Counted from the stretch's first letter, positions 34,500 through 45,476 are shown. The stretch: DNA of 64,000 nt from Plazaster borealis (GCA_021014325.1 CM037461.1:5113501-5177500), one strand, 5' to 3'. Notes: generated by a model not told the origin, from the sequence alone. Numbers and translations are program-made.

Positions 34500-34628
34500 G
34501 TATGGTTAAAAATACTACATGTACTCCTGGGGGTGATCCTCAGCGCTTTCTATTTTCCGGAGGCGAAGCGGAAGGAAAATAGAACGCTCCGGGGATCACA
34601 GAGGGAGTCGTAGTTTTAACCATAGCAT
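34500..34628. repeat. Fold-back element, ~55 bp arms
   Basis: TATGGTTAAAAATACTAC ... GTGATCCTCAGCG, TCTATTTTCC is followed after a GGAGGCGAAGC centre by the imperfect complement GGAAAATAGA ... GGGGATCAC ... GTAGTTTTAACCATA. No ORF. Confidence 0.75.
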
Positions 34629-35032
34629 GAGTTTAAAGCAGTCAATATTTGTGTTATAACACCCCATACATTGTGCCTAGACATCTAATATATAGGCACC
34701 AATAAGCTGCTGTTGGTATGGGTATAGTACACTGGTTGATAATGGGTTTAGTACATGTACATCAGTTGCCACGGGTATAGTACATTGTTTGCTGGGTGTA
34801 TAGCCTATCGTGTTAGTGCAGCTTTCTAGTGAAAAACGGACATATCATGTGACATGCTCTAAACCAATCAAAAGGCAGAATCCTTTGTAAGGGGTGTTCT
34901 AATATGAAATAAGGGATACCCGCAAGCAACAGACTCCTTACTGAACTCAGAAAAGAAAGCACTCATGCGCAATTCAAAATTCAAAAAGCGCAATTGAAAT
35001 TTCAGTTAAAAATCTACCTACCTGTATGATAT

Positions 35033-35062
<30 letters not shown>
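35033..35062. repeat. (ATTT)n microsatellite
   Basis: About seven ATTT units, ending just before MITE A9. Confidence 0.9.
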
Positions 35063-35064
<2 letters not shown>

Positions 35065-35099
35065 TCTACTTATACTTTATTTATTCTGGATAAAATCAG

Positions 35100-35474
35100 T
35101 TAAAGGTATCGTACACATTTGGTAATGACTCCAAACAAATATTAGCTTAAAAACATACTTGGTAACAACCAATGGAGAGCTGTTGATAGCATAAAACATT
35201 GTAGGAAACAATTCCCTCTGAAGTAACGTAGTTTTTGAAAAGAGGTAATTTTTCACTAAAATAATAAAAGACTTCTAGCTAGAAGTCGGTTATTCCTAAC
35301 TGAAAGCACACAAATTTGTACAACAAGGGTGTTTTTTCTTTCGTCATTTTCTTGCAACTTCGATGACCAATTGAGCCCAAATTTTCACAGGCTTGTTATT
35401 TTATGCATATGTTGGGATACACGAAGTGGGAACACTGGTCTTTGACAATTACCAAACGTGTACGATGCCTTTAA
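35100..35474. repeat. MITE family A, copy A9 (reverse), alternative central palindrome
   Basis: TTAAAGGTATCGTACAC start and CGTGTACGATGCCTTTAA end. The centre is ACTTCTAGCTAGAAGT, the same alternative as in A7. Confidence 0.85.
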
Positions 35475-35779
35475 GCATGAAAGCTTTTTTCCACTGATGC
35501 CCACTGGAACCACTAAGAACATAGTACAATAATACGATATTACAAAAAGTGTGTATTCACGGATTCTACTCTGCGGCACTAGAATACATGTGTAAATAGC
35601 AAGCATACAGCGTTTCCCTTAATACTGCTCGTTGGCCAAATGCCAGTTAATGTAAAACACCTGAGGACCAGTCAAAATACACTCCAAGTCCAAGTGGTCC
35701 AGCTGGCTAGTGGCTAGTTCATTGTCAAAAAAATAATAATTAATCAGCATAAAGTATGGAGTAGTATCTGGCATCTTCT

Positions 35780-36625
35780 CAAACCTGGAAAAGATTGCAA
35801 CAGAATTGATTTCAACTGTTATGGGTTCTATAGACACCCAAGTTGGGTGAAAAACTGGTTGTGAATCCAAAAAGTGCACCTGCAGGAGAAATGGACTTGA
35901 CTGCACAGCAGCATGCGGTGACTGTAAAGGCGCAGAGCTGTTCTAATTCTACCAAACCTACAGAAAAACTGGACCTAGAAGATTAACATGAAAAGTGTTA
36001 TCATCATGGTCAGTGCTTGTATACTCATCTTTATGGTGGAACCAAGGGGTAGGAGTCTCACCGGTTCAGAATCCCGGATTTCTTGGTTTCTCCAATTGAT
36101 AAACTTGCTTACAATCCGCTGGAATAGACTGATGAGCATTGTTCGTCTATGAACATTGGGCACCTACATGTAATGCTGCTCATTAACATTTAATGTGTCA
36201 GGCAATACCAAAGGAAGCATAATTCTATGATCATTAGACTCCTTGACCATGAAAACATGGGTATAGACACAAATTTTACTGATTTTTAGCAACAAATGAC
36301 AAGTTTATACGAACATTTGATTTTTTGGGTGATGGCGGCCATTGAACCGTGTTACGTAATACTTTTAAAAGGTTATTTCTTTCTTCATTGGACTCCTTGA
36401 CCATGAAAACATGGGTATAGACACCATTTTAGGCATGCTAGCCCTCTTTGTTTTAAAGATATGCATTTTTTCCATTTTCAGCTAACGGCGGGAACTAATT
36501 AACATAATTATGCTAATTTGAAAGCTTTCCGACACTTGGATTTTGGAGGACTTTTGATATGTTAAACTTGGGTGTCTATAGAACCCATAGCAGTTTAAAT
36601 CAATTGTGTTGCAATTTTTTCAGGT
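35780..36625. repeat. Candidate DNA element with ~55 bp terminal inverted repeats
   Basis: GGGTTCTATAGACACCCAAG (35,823) with GATTGCAACAGAATTGATTT before it is matched inverted at 36,563-36,620 (CTTGGGTGTCTATAGAACCC, ATTGTGTTGCAAT). Inside, CTCCTTGACCATGAAAACAT occurs twice directly (36,239 and 36,391). No transposase recognised. Confidence 0.5.
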
Positions 36626-37399
36626 CCAGCTGCAGTATGACTGGACTATAGGGAAAATTGATGGACTAGTGAAATGACAAGCTATAGACTTTTATCAGGA
36701 TGCCACCATTTTGGTCATGTTCCCTGTATCCCGTAACAGTAAGGAATGCTTATATCCATTGTACAGAAAAGAACCAGACTATTTCTCCTTCCAGCCTCGC
36801 TTTGGTTACATTGATTTGAATAGGAGAAAATCAAGATGGCCGCACCATGATAAAGGTCTATTGGTCCTGCTGGCTAGTCACTGAACAAGTTAAGGCAAAC
36901 CCTGAGACACATACACAATACACATGGTAGTGCAATGTCCAAACCCATACGGTTCATGTAGTCATCATTCTAGTCATTAAAACTGTTTGCATTTATAACA
37001 AGTAATTTTGGTTGGAAAGCAGTCGCCAACAGCTAAAAAAAAATTTTGTTTTTCATAAAAGAGAATTTGTGCTTAGGTGACGTGTAGAGCCTATCCCTAG
37101 CCAAGCAGAACCATTAAATGTATTCAACAGCTGTCTGCAATGAAATAGAAATGATGCTAGGTCTATCTGTTTCATTGGTCGTAATGTCCCAGGCTGTGAA
37201 TGTCAAATATTACTTAGTTTGACAGCCTTGAGTCAGTGCAGGTTGCAGACAGACTAACTGTAAATAATAACTATTGGAATGAGAGTGTGACGCAAAGTCA
37301 TTTATTCCATGGGCATCAACAACTTTTGAGGAGTTCCTTATTTGCCTTTCAGAAATGTTTTTATAGTGGAAATAATAACAATTTGGGTTTGAACAAAGA

Positions 37400-37485
37400 A
37401 AAATTGACTAGAGTGGGATTTGAACCAACAACCTCCGGATTGATGTGCCGGCGCTCTACCAACAGATGAGCTATCTAGCCCAATG
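37400..37485 (-). repeat. tRNA-like SINE head
   Basis: On the minus strand: GGGCTAGATAGCTCATC, TGGTAGAGC (A box) and GGTTCAAATCCCACTC (B box), then TCTAGTCAATTTTTCTTTG. The head-body junction shows a SINE rather than a working tRNA gene. The anticodon stem has a mismatch. Confidence 0.6.
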
Positions 37486-37489
37486 TTGG

Positions 37490-38940
37490 AGGCCATACAT
37501 TGTATGTCTGTCTTTGTTACTTGTTCAATTGACCTTGTAACTCGTTAACCCTCCGAGCAGCGGAGGGGCGCAGGCGAAAGGACCAGCTTCATACTTTATT
37601 TATACAAATTGTGTGGATCAATTCCGCTGATCTTTTTTTTTTTGAACTACCTTTAACCACCCTTCTTTCATGTACACTGTACTGTAGTGATTTCTGGGTG
37701 AGTGAACTCAGAGGTTGACAAATAGTGTCGGAAAGCTGGGTCACATTATAACGTGCACACAAAAATACTATTGTGTGCACAAAAACCTAATCCTTTCGAA
37801 ATATACTGTTTTGAAAATTAGTGGTGAACCAATGTGTAAATTTCCAGAATGCCTCAATCTTTAGTGTGTTGGTCCAGGGAACATCTATTTACATGTATCT
37901 GTTCAGACCATTAGAACAGGAATTGTGCCCCCAAACACAGTTACTTACCTGTGCCTCTCAAGCGCGCCCAGTGGGTCTAGCATGAAAATTTGTTCCTGTG
38001 TCAGCTCGGAAGGTTAAGGTCGAGTATTATTTTTAATTTTGTTTGCTATGAGCAATCATGAACAGCTTTGGAATGTACGGGAAAAGACTGTGAAAAAATA
38101 GTTTGTTTTGTCTCACTCTCCCATGCATCTATTACAAGCTATCTTTTGGCCCATTTGTGTTGAATTTTCCACCTGTAATAAATGTAATGTTTTGTCTGCT
38201 CAGTCTTATGTGGTGCTTGAGAGCAATTTCAAATTTCCAATTATCAAAAGAGCCATAAATCTGAAACACCTTCCATCAGAAAAAGAATAATCAAATATTC
38301 AAAATATCGCACGCACACCGTTTCTTAACAGCCTAATCAAATTCGTATTTCATCTTTGCCAAACGAATACACTGAGGAAGATATATCACCAATAAACTCA
38401 TTTTATTACTCACTTCACAATACAATATAAACCAATTTAATGAAATTTATTTGTTACTGAACTGACAAAGCGTTCTTATTGCTTGCTGCCATTTGAAGGA
38501 CGAGAAATTACTGGTGGGGGGGGTTGCTTGCCACTTAAAGAGGCGATCCATGGTTGAGTTCAGTTTTGTTGTGCATTCATTTTCCAATCAATAGAGTCCT
38601 TATGAAAGTGGGGAACAAATAACAAATCTCTAACCTCCCGTTAAATTGGTGTAAAATGCCATTGTGCTTGATATACAGTGCACACTTTGTCAACATCCTA
38701 AAACATCCAATAGTGTCACATTTCAAACAATATATAGGTCTGTACATTTTTGTGCAGGAAATGTTTAGTTCATTCCAGAATTTTGATGATATTCAATCAA
38801 AAGGCATTGACCTTGATCTCCTGACTTCGGCCGAAAATTCCTCTTCAGAATGTACAGACCATTTGTTGTTGATACCCAATGACATCATGTTTCAAATAAC
38901 GCTCTGAAAGAGTATCAAATGAAATTAGGTGGCTAGTTAG
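37490..38940. other. No gene recognised
   Basis: Several 60-80 codon open frames (for example 38,108 and 38,656) show no motif I know. No splice-linked exon set is visible. Confidence 0.35.
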
Positions 38941-38944
38941 TTTT

Positions 38945-39145
38945 GCATCGGGGATAAAGAATATTATTTGTGTTTTGCCCTTATACCGATGTGTGTAAAA
39001 CACTATATAGTTTCAGGAGTTCTGTGAAAAAAGTTCCACAGGCATATTACTCCAGTGGGATTGGAACCCACGACCTTTGCATTGCTAGAACAGATATCTT
39101 ACCACTAGACCACCGAGCCAGCCCATCGGCTAGAGGCATTTTATA
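38945..39145 (-). repeat. tRNA-derived SINE, single copy of the 21.4 kb fold-back type
   Basis: On the minus strand: CGGTGGTCTAGTGGTAAGA (A box), GGGTTCCAATCCCACT (B box), then AGTAATATGCCTGTGGAA. CATCGGGGATAAAGAAT lies at its far edge (38,948) and again at 39,382, possibly marking an older enclosing element. Confidence 0.65.
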
Positions 39146-39667
39146 TCCTATATTCTAGCAGCAGGTACCACAACGATTTAATAGATGTCAATGAATGATT
39201 TCCCTTGTACGTATATATGTATAACAGAGCAAAATGCTACACAAAATGTATCAGTTGCTACTCAAAACACCAAGATTTGCTACTCAATGTTGGCATTCAG
39301 TGTGCACAAAATAACTTCAGTCCAAAATGTTTTGCTATGCAAAATTGCTGGCTGAAATTGTTCTTTGGTTGTTTATTTTGCATCGGGGATAAAGAATAAA
39401 ATATGTAAATCTTAAAAAACAGGATACAGAAAATAGCACAAGCATCAATACAGGCCTCAAATTTCACAATTTTTAGGGCAAGACCACTTTGGCCATGGCC
39501 GTCGTGGCCGCCGTGAAATTTGAGGCCTGTCAATACAAACATTTTTTAAAAGAGATTTATAAACCAATCTTTGAGCATGTCATTTAACAATCCAGTTAGA
39601 TACAGGGCAGGGCTGTTATGAAATCTTTTAGTTGAACCTTTATGTTTGTAAATCACCCGTTTGGTTC

Positions 39668-40080
39668 TTAAAGGCATCGTACACGTTTGGTAATGACTCC
39701 GATAATTAATGGCAATAAAAACTTACTTGGTAAGAAGTGCAGCAGCTTTGGATAGTATAAAAATGCATTTTGAGAAACTTTTCACTTTGAAGTACTGCGA
39801 CTATGGTTATGGAAAAATATATCACTTTTTATCCCCCAAAACATTTATATCTGGGAAGCGTTCTCAGAGTGAGTATTCCAATGCAGATTATTCTTTCTGC
39901 CCGGACATACATGACATAACTGCTCCGGATTTTCGGCAATACAGATATCTCAAAAATGCTACCACCTTTTGAAATGAAATTTTTACAGGTTAGTTTTATG
40001 GTATTAGATCTGCAACTATAGGCCTATAGGTTTGAAACAAACAATGGGCTCCAATTACCAAACGTGTATGGTGCCTTTAA
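39668..40080. repeat. MITE family B, copy B2 (most complete)
   Basis: Ends TTAAAGGCATCGTACACG and CGTGTATGGTGCCTTTAA, about 410 bp. The ends are the same as family A but the interior is different (GCAGCAGCTTTGGATAG, CACCTTTTGAAATGAAATT). The right TTAA is shared with A10. Confidence 0.85.
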
Positions 40081-40453
40081 AAGAATCGTACACGTTTGGT
40101 AATGACTCAAAACAAATATTAGCATAAAAACTTACTTGGTAACAAGCAACGGAGAGCTGTTGATAGTATAAAACATTGTAGGAAACGACTCCCTCTGAAG
40201 TAACATAGTTTTTGAGAAAGAGGTAATTTCTAACTAAAACAATAAAAACTTCTTGCAAGAAGTTTTTATTCCTAATCTGAAAGCACACAAATTTGTACAA
40301 GAAGGGTGTTTTTTCTTTCATCATTTTCTTGCAACTTTGATGACCAATTGAGCCCAAATTTTCAAAGGCTTGTTATTTTATGCATATATGTTGGGATACA
40401 CCAAGTGAGAACACTGGTCTTTGACAACTACCAAACGTGTACGATACCTTTAA
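40077..40453. repeat. MITE family A, copy A10 (reverse)
   Basis: Begins at the TTAA shared with B2 (AAGAATCGTACACG) and ends CGTGTACGATACCTTTAA. The central palindrome is intact. Confidence 0.85.
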
Positions 40454-40706
40454 CTCCATTCTGTGAACCTTTTTTGACTTGGGGGAACAAGTCAGCAAAT
40501 TGTATTGACCTGAAAGATTTTTAAACCAAAGTTTTGCCCTCCTTTCAAACAAGGAATCCAGATTCAACACACACAAGGCTTCATCATAATTATGATAATT
40601 CTGCATGTAACCTTCAAATATTACATATTGTAAATGTCATCATCATTCATCAGTGACATTGACAAACCATGCTTCACTCTTATTGATTGCTGTCATTTGG
40701 AGGACA

Positions 40707-41157
40707 ATAATAATAATAGTAATTATAGTGGCTTCTTATATAAGGCACATATCCGTCACTCAGTAACGCTCAAGGCGCTTTTAACGTTCATTATTTTCCT
40801 GCAAGGTATTGTGGAGCTACGTTTTTGAAGTATGAGACCAAGTCCTTTACATAGCACCATGTAATGGTTTACAAGGTGCTGTGGCGCAATATGCTGCCGA
40901 TCAAACCAGGAACACGCTGCCGATCAAACCAGGAACACCAGGGCGAACCCCTTCTCTTTTCGATAAGTGCACTGGGTTATTTTACGTGCATTACACAACA
41001 CACGGGACCTACGGCTTAACGTCCCATCCGAAGCATGTGGTTAAGTGCCTTGCTTAGGGACACAAGTGTCACGACTGGGATTCGAACCCACACTCTGCTG
41101 ATCAGAAACACTAGAGCTTGAGTTCGGTGTTCTTATCCGCTCGGCCACGACACGCCA
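40707..41157 (-). repeat. tRNA-derived SINE, full-length with small internal duplication
   Basis: A complete minus-strand copy of the 7,450 family, with GTGTCGTGGCCGAGCGGATA head and ATT tail. GCTGCCGATCAAACCAGGAA occurs twice in tandem near 40,897-40,937. Confidence 0.8.
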
Positions 41158-41202
41158 CTAGAGATCGCACAGGACAAGAGATGTTCTAAAAGAAGAAAAG
41201 AC

Positions 41203-41564
41203 TTAAAGGCACTGGACATGTTTGGTAATTACTCAAAATGTATATTCATATAAAAATTACTTGGTAACGAGCAACGGAGAGCTGTTGATAGTATAAAACA
41301 TTGTGAGAAACGACTCCCTCTGAAGTAACGCAGTTTTTGAGAAAGAGGTAATTTCTCACTAAAAATATTTTAATCTGAGAAAGATCTTAGCCCTGAAGCC
41401 TTTCTCAAGCATCTACATATAGTTTTTTCTTTCATTATTTTCTTGCAACTCCGATGACCAATTGAGCCCAAATTTTCACAGGTTTGTTATTTTATGCATA
41501 TGTTGGGATACACCAAGTGAGAATACTGGTCTTTGACAATTACCAAACGTGTTCAGTGCCTTTT
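41203..41564. repeat. MITE family A, copy A11 with replaced centre
   Basis: Both ends and flanks are family A. The central palindrome is replaced by AATCTGAGAAAGATCTTAG-like sequence resembling the family B centre, which suggests a recombinant. Confidence 0.75.
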
Positions 41565-41719
41565 CAACAAGGACATTAATGTCTGGATTGCTACTTTGTA
41601 TGTCAGTAAATCACTGCATAGAAAGTGACACACCAAAGTTTCTTGTTTTAAAAAAGGAATTGCTTGTAACAGGTTCAGATCTGCCCATTGGATAACCAAA
41701 TTATTATTATTGTATCATT

Positions 41720-42075
41720 ATTATATATTTCTGGTAAGGAAACCAAGGATGCCTCATAAGTGAACTTAATCACTGTAGCTCGCAAGCCTGAGGAAACCTA
41801 TAAACAAGGGTGCTTGCTACATGTACATGTATGTGAACCAGAAACACTGGGGTTAACCCTTAATGCTCTTAAGTGTTCTGGGTTCTTTTTACGTGCAATA
41901 CCAATCCTAGTACACGGGACCTACGGCTTAATGTCCCATCCAAAGGACAAATTATGGTATTAAAGCATCTTGCTCAAGGATACAAGTGTCATGACCGACT
42001 CGAACCCACACTCTGCTGATCAAAAACACCAGAGCTTGAGTCCGGTGTTCTTAACCGCTCGACCACGATATGCCA
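41720..42075 (-). repeat. tRNA-derived SINE, variant B, full-length
   Basis: On the minus strand: head ATCGTGGTCGAGCGGTTAAG with a B box, body as in the 726 copy, and 3' end GCATCCTTGGTTTCC. Confidence 0.75.
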
Positions 42076-42554
42076 ATATTATATGCATTAGAAAAGTGTT
42101 TTAGGTTCTCAAAGAATGTGATGAGCAGTTTGGTGCATGGTGGAAACCTCATCTCAATAAGCCATTTGCAAGTTGGTTTGAATAATGTCTGGTACACTGA
42201 CTTCTTTAATCACAAGTTACCGCTTAAATTTGAATTCTACGTGCCGTGGCATGCTTTGAGGGGCCTTCGCAACAAGTCTTGTAACAACTTCACACAGGGT
42301 TAACATAAATACCTTCCACAGTTGTAGGCCTGCATTCTGTACATGTGCATGTAAACACAAACAGTGACAAGCATGTGACTGAAACTTTTAAATGTAAATG
42401 AAAATTACATAGTACCAGTACTATGTATCTAGCAATTCCTGATTTTTCAGTCTGCTACATAAATAAGTTCCATTTCAACATTCAGAATTTTTTTTCTCCA
42501 AAATGAAACAATAGCTGGCAGTGTTTTTTTTTGTATTTGTTTATTTATTATGGT
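42076..42554. other. No gene recognised
   Basis: A 77-codon frame at 42,070-42,303 overlaps the SINE edge and shows no recognisable domain. Confidence 0.3.
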
Positions 42555-43150
42555 TTTTTTTATAAGAGAAAGGCATCATCTGACATCATAAGTTTGACAA
42601 AGCTCCTCTCAAACTTTGCCAAGTATTTATGTTCTGTCTTTGCCAGGCGGTTGATCCCACTTGGCTGACTATCTCGTATCTCCATCTTGCTCGAGGTCTG
42701 CCACGTTTTCTTTTTTTCTGGAAAGAAGTTGTCATTCTGTTGTGATTTTTCTCCATCTTTCATCTTTTGTTCTGTCTAAGTGTCCAGCCCATCTCCATTT
42801 TATCTTGTTTGATGTTACTAACGCATCACAGACTTTAGTTTGACCCCTGATCTAAGCATTTGTTTTGTGGTCTCTCCTTGTGTCTCCAAGCATCATCCGT
42901 TCCATGTTTCTTTGGCCTGTTTGTATTTTCCTTTCCATTCCCCAATGCTCCAAGTTCACCAGTCGGTGATGACAGAACCATGGGGACAGTCATCAAGCTC
43001 TTTTGGTTACTCAAATTGCCTTCTGGCAGAATCTACTACCCCCCCCCCCAGCATCTTCCCCCTCGTTTTTTCATTGTCTATATTGGTTGTTGGCCAATGC
43101 TCCTACAGTGATATCCTACACCTGTGGATGGATGTCTTTCATTGAATGGC
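42555..43150 (-). pseudogene. LINE ORF2 C-terminal region, frameshifted
   Basis: On the minus strand, pieces in different frames show K-R-G-R-P-R-A-R-W-R and S-Q-V-G-S-T-A-W-Q between about 42,710 and 42,640, the G-R-P-x-x-R-W tail seen in several LINE clades. Frames are broken and no RT core remains. A second scrap of its 3' end lies at 43,292-43,336. Confidence 0.5.
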
Positions 43151-43232
43151 CTGCCATAAGTTAAAGGGATACAGCAACCTCAGAGCCCCATTTTATAAAG
43201 CTGTTTCCTTCCTCCATGTTTGAAGGTATTAT

Positions 43233-43272
43233 ACACAGGATTGTTAGAGCTGACAAAATTCTCGCAGGTAGT
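43233..43272. repeat. MITE family U, left end of a copy split by later insertions
   Basis: AGGTATTATACACAGGATTG and GCTGACAAAATTCTCGCAGG lead to TAGTGT. The rest of the MITE resumes at 49,990, so all sequence between was inserted later. Confidence 0.5.
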
Positions 43273-43291
43273 GTCTATTTTTTTTTTCATA

Positions 43292-43336
43292 AGAGAAAGG
43301 CATCATCTGACATCATAAGTTTCACAAAGCTCCTCT
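43292..43336 (-). repeat. LINE 3'-end scrap (direct repeat of 42,568)
   Basis: AAGAGAAAGGCATCATCTGA and CATAAGTTTCACAAAGCTCC match 42,568-42,611 with one visible change. Confidence 0.7.
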
Positions 43337-43620
43337 CCTGACGATGACTAGAGCAATCTAGTCAAAACGTTGAGACCTATTAAGAACTCACTCCGCGGCA
43401 GTGTAGTTATTAACAAGAATCAAAAGTAGTAGTCCCGCCCGATTTCCTACCTCCCGCCCAGGTAGTAATTAATGAGCAGGACAGTTCTTTTCAGAACTGA
43501 GAAGTCTCCCGAATTCCAAATATTCTACTCTGTGGCAGTAGAATAAAAAGCAAGACAAGTTCTCAAAGAACAAAATCTACCTAGCAAGTAGATATACACA
43601 TGGTGTTACCGCAAACCAAA
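43337..43620 (+). repeat. Penelope-like terminal-repeat fragment with hammerhead-like core
   Basis: CTGACGA at 43,338, stem GACTAGA/TCTAGTC, then AAAAC where an active core would have GAAAC. It continues through CACTCCGCGGCAGTG, GATTTCCTACC, GAGCAGGACAGT and ATTCTACTCTGTGGCAGT. Related fragments are at 1 and 19,502. No reverse transcriptase of the Penelope type is present nearby. Confidence 0.45.
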
Positions 43621-43640
43621 TACATTTGTCTATTTCATTC

Positions 43641-43783
43641 ACTTACCCAAATAGCCACTACTTATGCATATTTCATAGCCGGCAGGCTAATTCGCTAAAA
43701 GATTTGACAACCAATAGGGCGCCCTCCCGCGCCCACCCAGCATGCTACACAGTAGCTCCGCCATCTTACGTCCTTCTTTTTCT
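43641..43783 (+). repeat. DIRS left inverted terminal repeat (143 bp)
   Basis: It starts ACTTACCCAAATAGCC and ends TCCTTCTTTTTCT, and is the reverse complement of 49,799-49,941. The 13 bases outside it (43,628-43,640) are unique to the left end and reappear inverted in the internal complementary region. Confidence 0.95.
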
Positions 43784-44150
43784 AGCGACGGTACGGTGTA
43801 CACGTGAGTTTCACGCTCTTGTTTGACTTGAGATTTTTGTACCTTTCGCTTTTCCTGATAAAGGTTTTAATAAGATTTGCAACAACCAGTTGATTTGTAG
43901 AGTTTGTAGAGTTGATTTGTAGAGTTCGTCAGTCACCCTTGAGTGACAAATTGTTGATTTTCGGAAGAGTTTGAGACGTTTTCTGATTACATTTTCTGTT
44001 AGCCCAGAGCGCGAGTAGTACTCTGGTTTTCGGGGGTCGAGTGTAACCCCCTGCTGTATAATACAAGTGCATATACTATTGTTGTATTATTATTGTGTCT
44101 CCTGTGTCTTCCTGATTATTTAATAGTACGTTATATAGATAATAACTAGT
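43784..44150 (+). other. DIRS leader, unstructured part
   Basis: Untranslated leader downstream of the left repeat. It holds a short repeat (GTTGATTTGTAGAGTT, twice near 43,892-43,930). Promoter elements are not identifiable by eye. Confidence 0.5.
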
Positions 44151-44393
44151 GTCTCACTTCCGTGAGACTCCCTACTCCGGGAGCAGTACTCCCGGCCGTT
44201 GTAGGAGGCTAGTTAAAAGTCAGTGTTCCACCTGTTCACACTCGTGGAACTCCCTACTCCGGGAGAAGTACTCCCGGCCGTTGTAGGAGGCTGACTCCGA
44301 GGCTCAGCCCCGACGCTTTTGCTAGTGTTCTCCTGGTCGCGACCAGTTGAACTCCCTGCCCCGGGAGAAGTACTCCCGGTCCGGTGCAGGAGG
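44151..44393 (+). ncRNA. DIRS leader: three tandem two-hairpin modules
   Basis: Modules at 44,151-44,208, 44,225-44,290 and 44,327-44,393. Each has a first hairpin with a different sequence (GTCTCA/TGAGAC; GTTCCAC/GTGGAAC; CTGGTCG/CGACCAG). A second, conserved hairpin follows, with inner stem CCGGGAG/CTCCCGG around a five-base AAGTA or CAGTA loop. The outer stem is CCTAC/GTAGG in modules 1-2 and CCTGC/GCAGG in module 3. That paired change and the changed-but-paired first hairpins support RNA structure. Function is unknown (translation, packaging or priming are possibilities). Confidence 0.7.
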
Positions 44394-44696
44394 CTAGCGG
44401 AGAGAGAGCTTGGGTATACCGGTTAAATCCGTTCCCTTCCCCTGCTCGCTCCCCCCCCCTCGCTCCAGCGGAGAGCGTGGGACCCAACGAAGCAAATATA
44501 CGGGGTATACCGGCCTCTGGCCCCTCCCTTGCCCCGTCTGCTATCGTTACTGAGCCGGTCCCTGAATACCGGGCCTACCGGAGGTATTGGCACCGATAAG
44601 ACCGCTCAGAATAAATCCGCACTGTACGTGCCGACCCTAGCGCTCTAGTGATTCACCGCAATATATCACGGCAACTCGCCAGCGTGATTATTCACA

Positions 44697-45476
44697 ATGA
44701 AAAAGAGCACGGCTAAGGGCCCGAGTGGTACCAAGGGTAAACCCATAAAAGGTACACCACACTCAAAATCATCGTCAGTCTCTGGACTCACGATTTCACC
44801 CGGTCCTCAGGCACGAGCTTCATCAGGAGACTCGACGCCTCGACCGACCACTGGACCGCTAGCCCAGGCTACTCCAGGGGGTGAACGGAAGCGAGGGGGG
44901 CCAGAGTCAAATCCCTCTGCAACCCTATCATCGCGTTCCAAACGCTCCGATCCCCCGCCGGTGTTGCGGGCGGGACCGGGGTTAGAGACCTCACGGGATA
45001 CACCCCCCCGGCCCCATAGGGGGAGGGAATCCCAAACAACTTCATTTAGCGACCGCTGCTCGGGAGTTCCGAGGACGGACCCCTTAGCGGATCTTTCACG
45101 GGGGAGCGCGACGGAGAAGCGCCCAGCCTCCTCCACTGATAATTCTTCATCAACACCGAGGTTCAAGAAGAAAAAGAAAAAGGATTCTATATCCCCGGCG
45201 GTCTTTATGAAGGCGTTTGATTCTATCAGCACTTCACTGGCCGCGATCGCTCAACAGCAGTGGAGAGCGGCACCCGATCCACAGCGGGCACCCCCGCCGT
45301 CCACCTTCCCGGACCCGGACCCAGGATTAGTCGTTCAGGGACCGATCAGGGCAGCCCCAGGCCCATCCGAGAGTATCGATAGCGGGCCGGAGATGCCCGG
45401 TTCCCCAACAGCCCTCTCACTACATCCCTCGACGACCTTCGGAGTCTCCGACGGGGAAGAACCCGGGGGGAACTGA
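44697..45476 (+). CDS. DIRS gag-like ORF, N-terminal part
   Basis: 259 codons from the first ATG after the leader hairpins. The protein is Pro/Ser/Arg-rich and of low complexity, with a KKKKKK-type basic stretch (about residues 156-161) and no recognisable fold, as is usual for DIRS ORF1. It stops just after a run of six G (45,465-45,470). The -1 frame is open from that run and continues into 45,470-46,534, which looks like the other half of the same protein. Either one base has been lost in the G run or a programmed -1 shift operates. It likely encodes the capsid-like protein, by position. Confidence 0.7.
   Translation: MKKSTAKGPSGTKGKPIKGTPHSKSSSVSGLTISPGPQARASSGDSTPRPTTGPLAQATPGGERKRGGPESNPSATLSSRSKRSDPPPVLRAGPGLETSRDTPPRPHRGRESQTTSFSDRCSGVPRTDPLADLSRGSATEKRPASSTDNSSSTPRFKKKKKKDSISPAVFMKAFDSISTSLAAIAQQQWRAAPDPQRAPPPSTFPDPDPGLVVQGPIRAAPGPSESIDSGPEMPGSPTALSLHPSTTFGVSDGEEPGGN

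Noticed and set aside
37400..37485. Possible genuine tRNA gene on the minus strand
   Set aside because: The tRNA-like part runs into a SINE body (TCTAGTCAATTTTTCTTTG) that also follows other copies. The anticodon stem is imperfect and there is no terminator right after it.
44807..45232. 141-codon minus-strand ORF and other antisense ORFs within the DIRS element
   Set aside because: GC-rich shadow frames opposite the gag and RT reading frames, with no recognisable motif.
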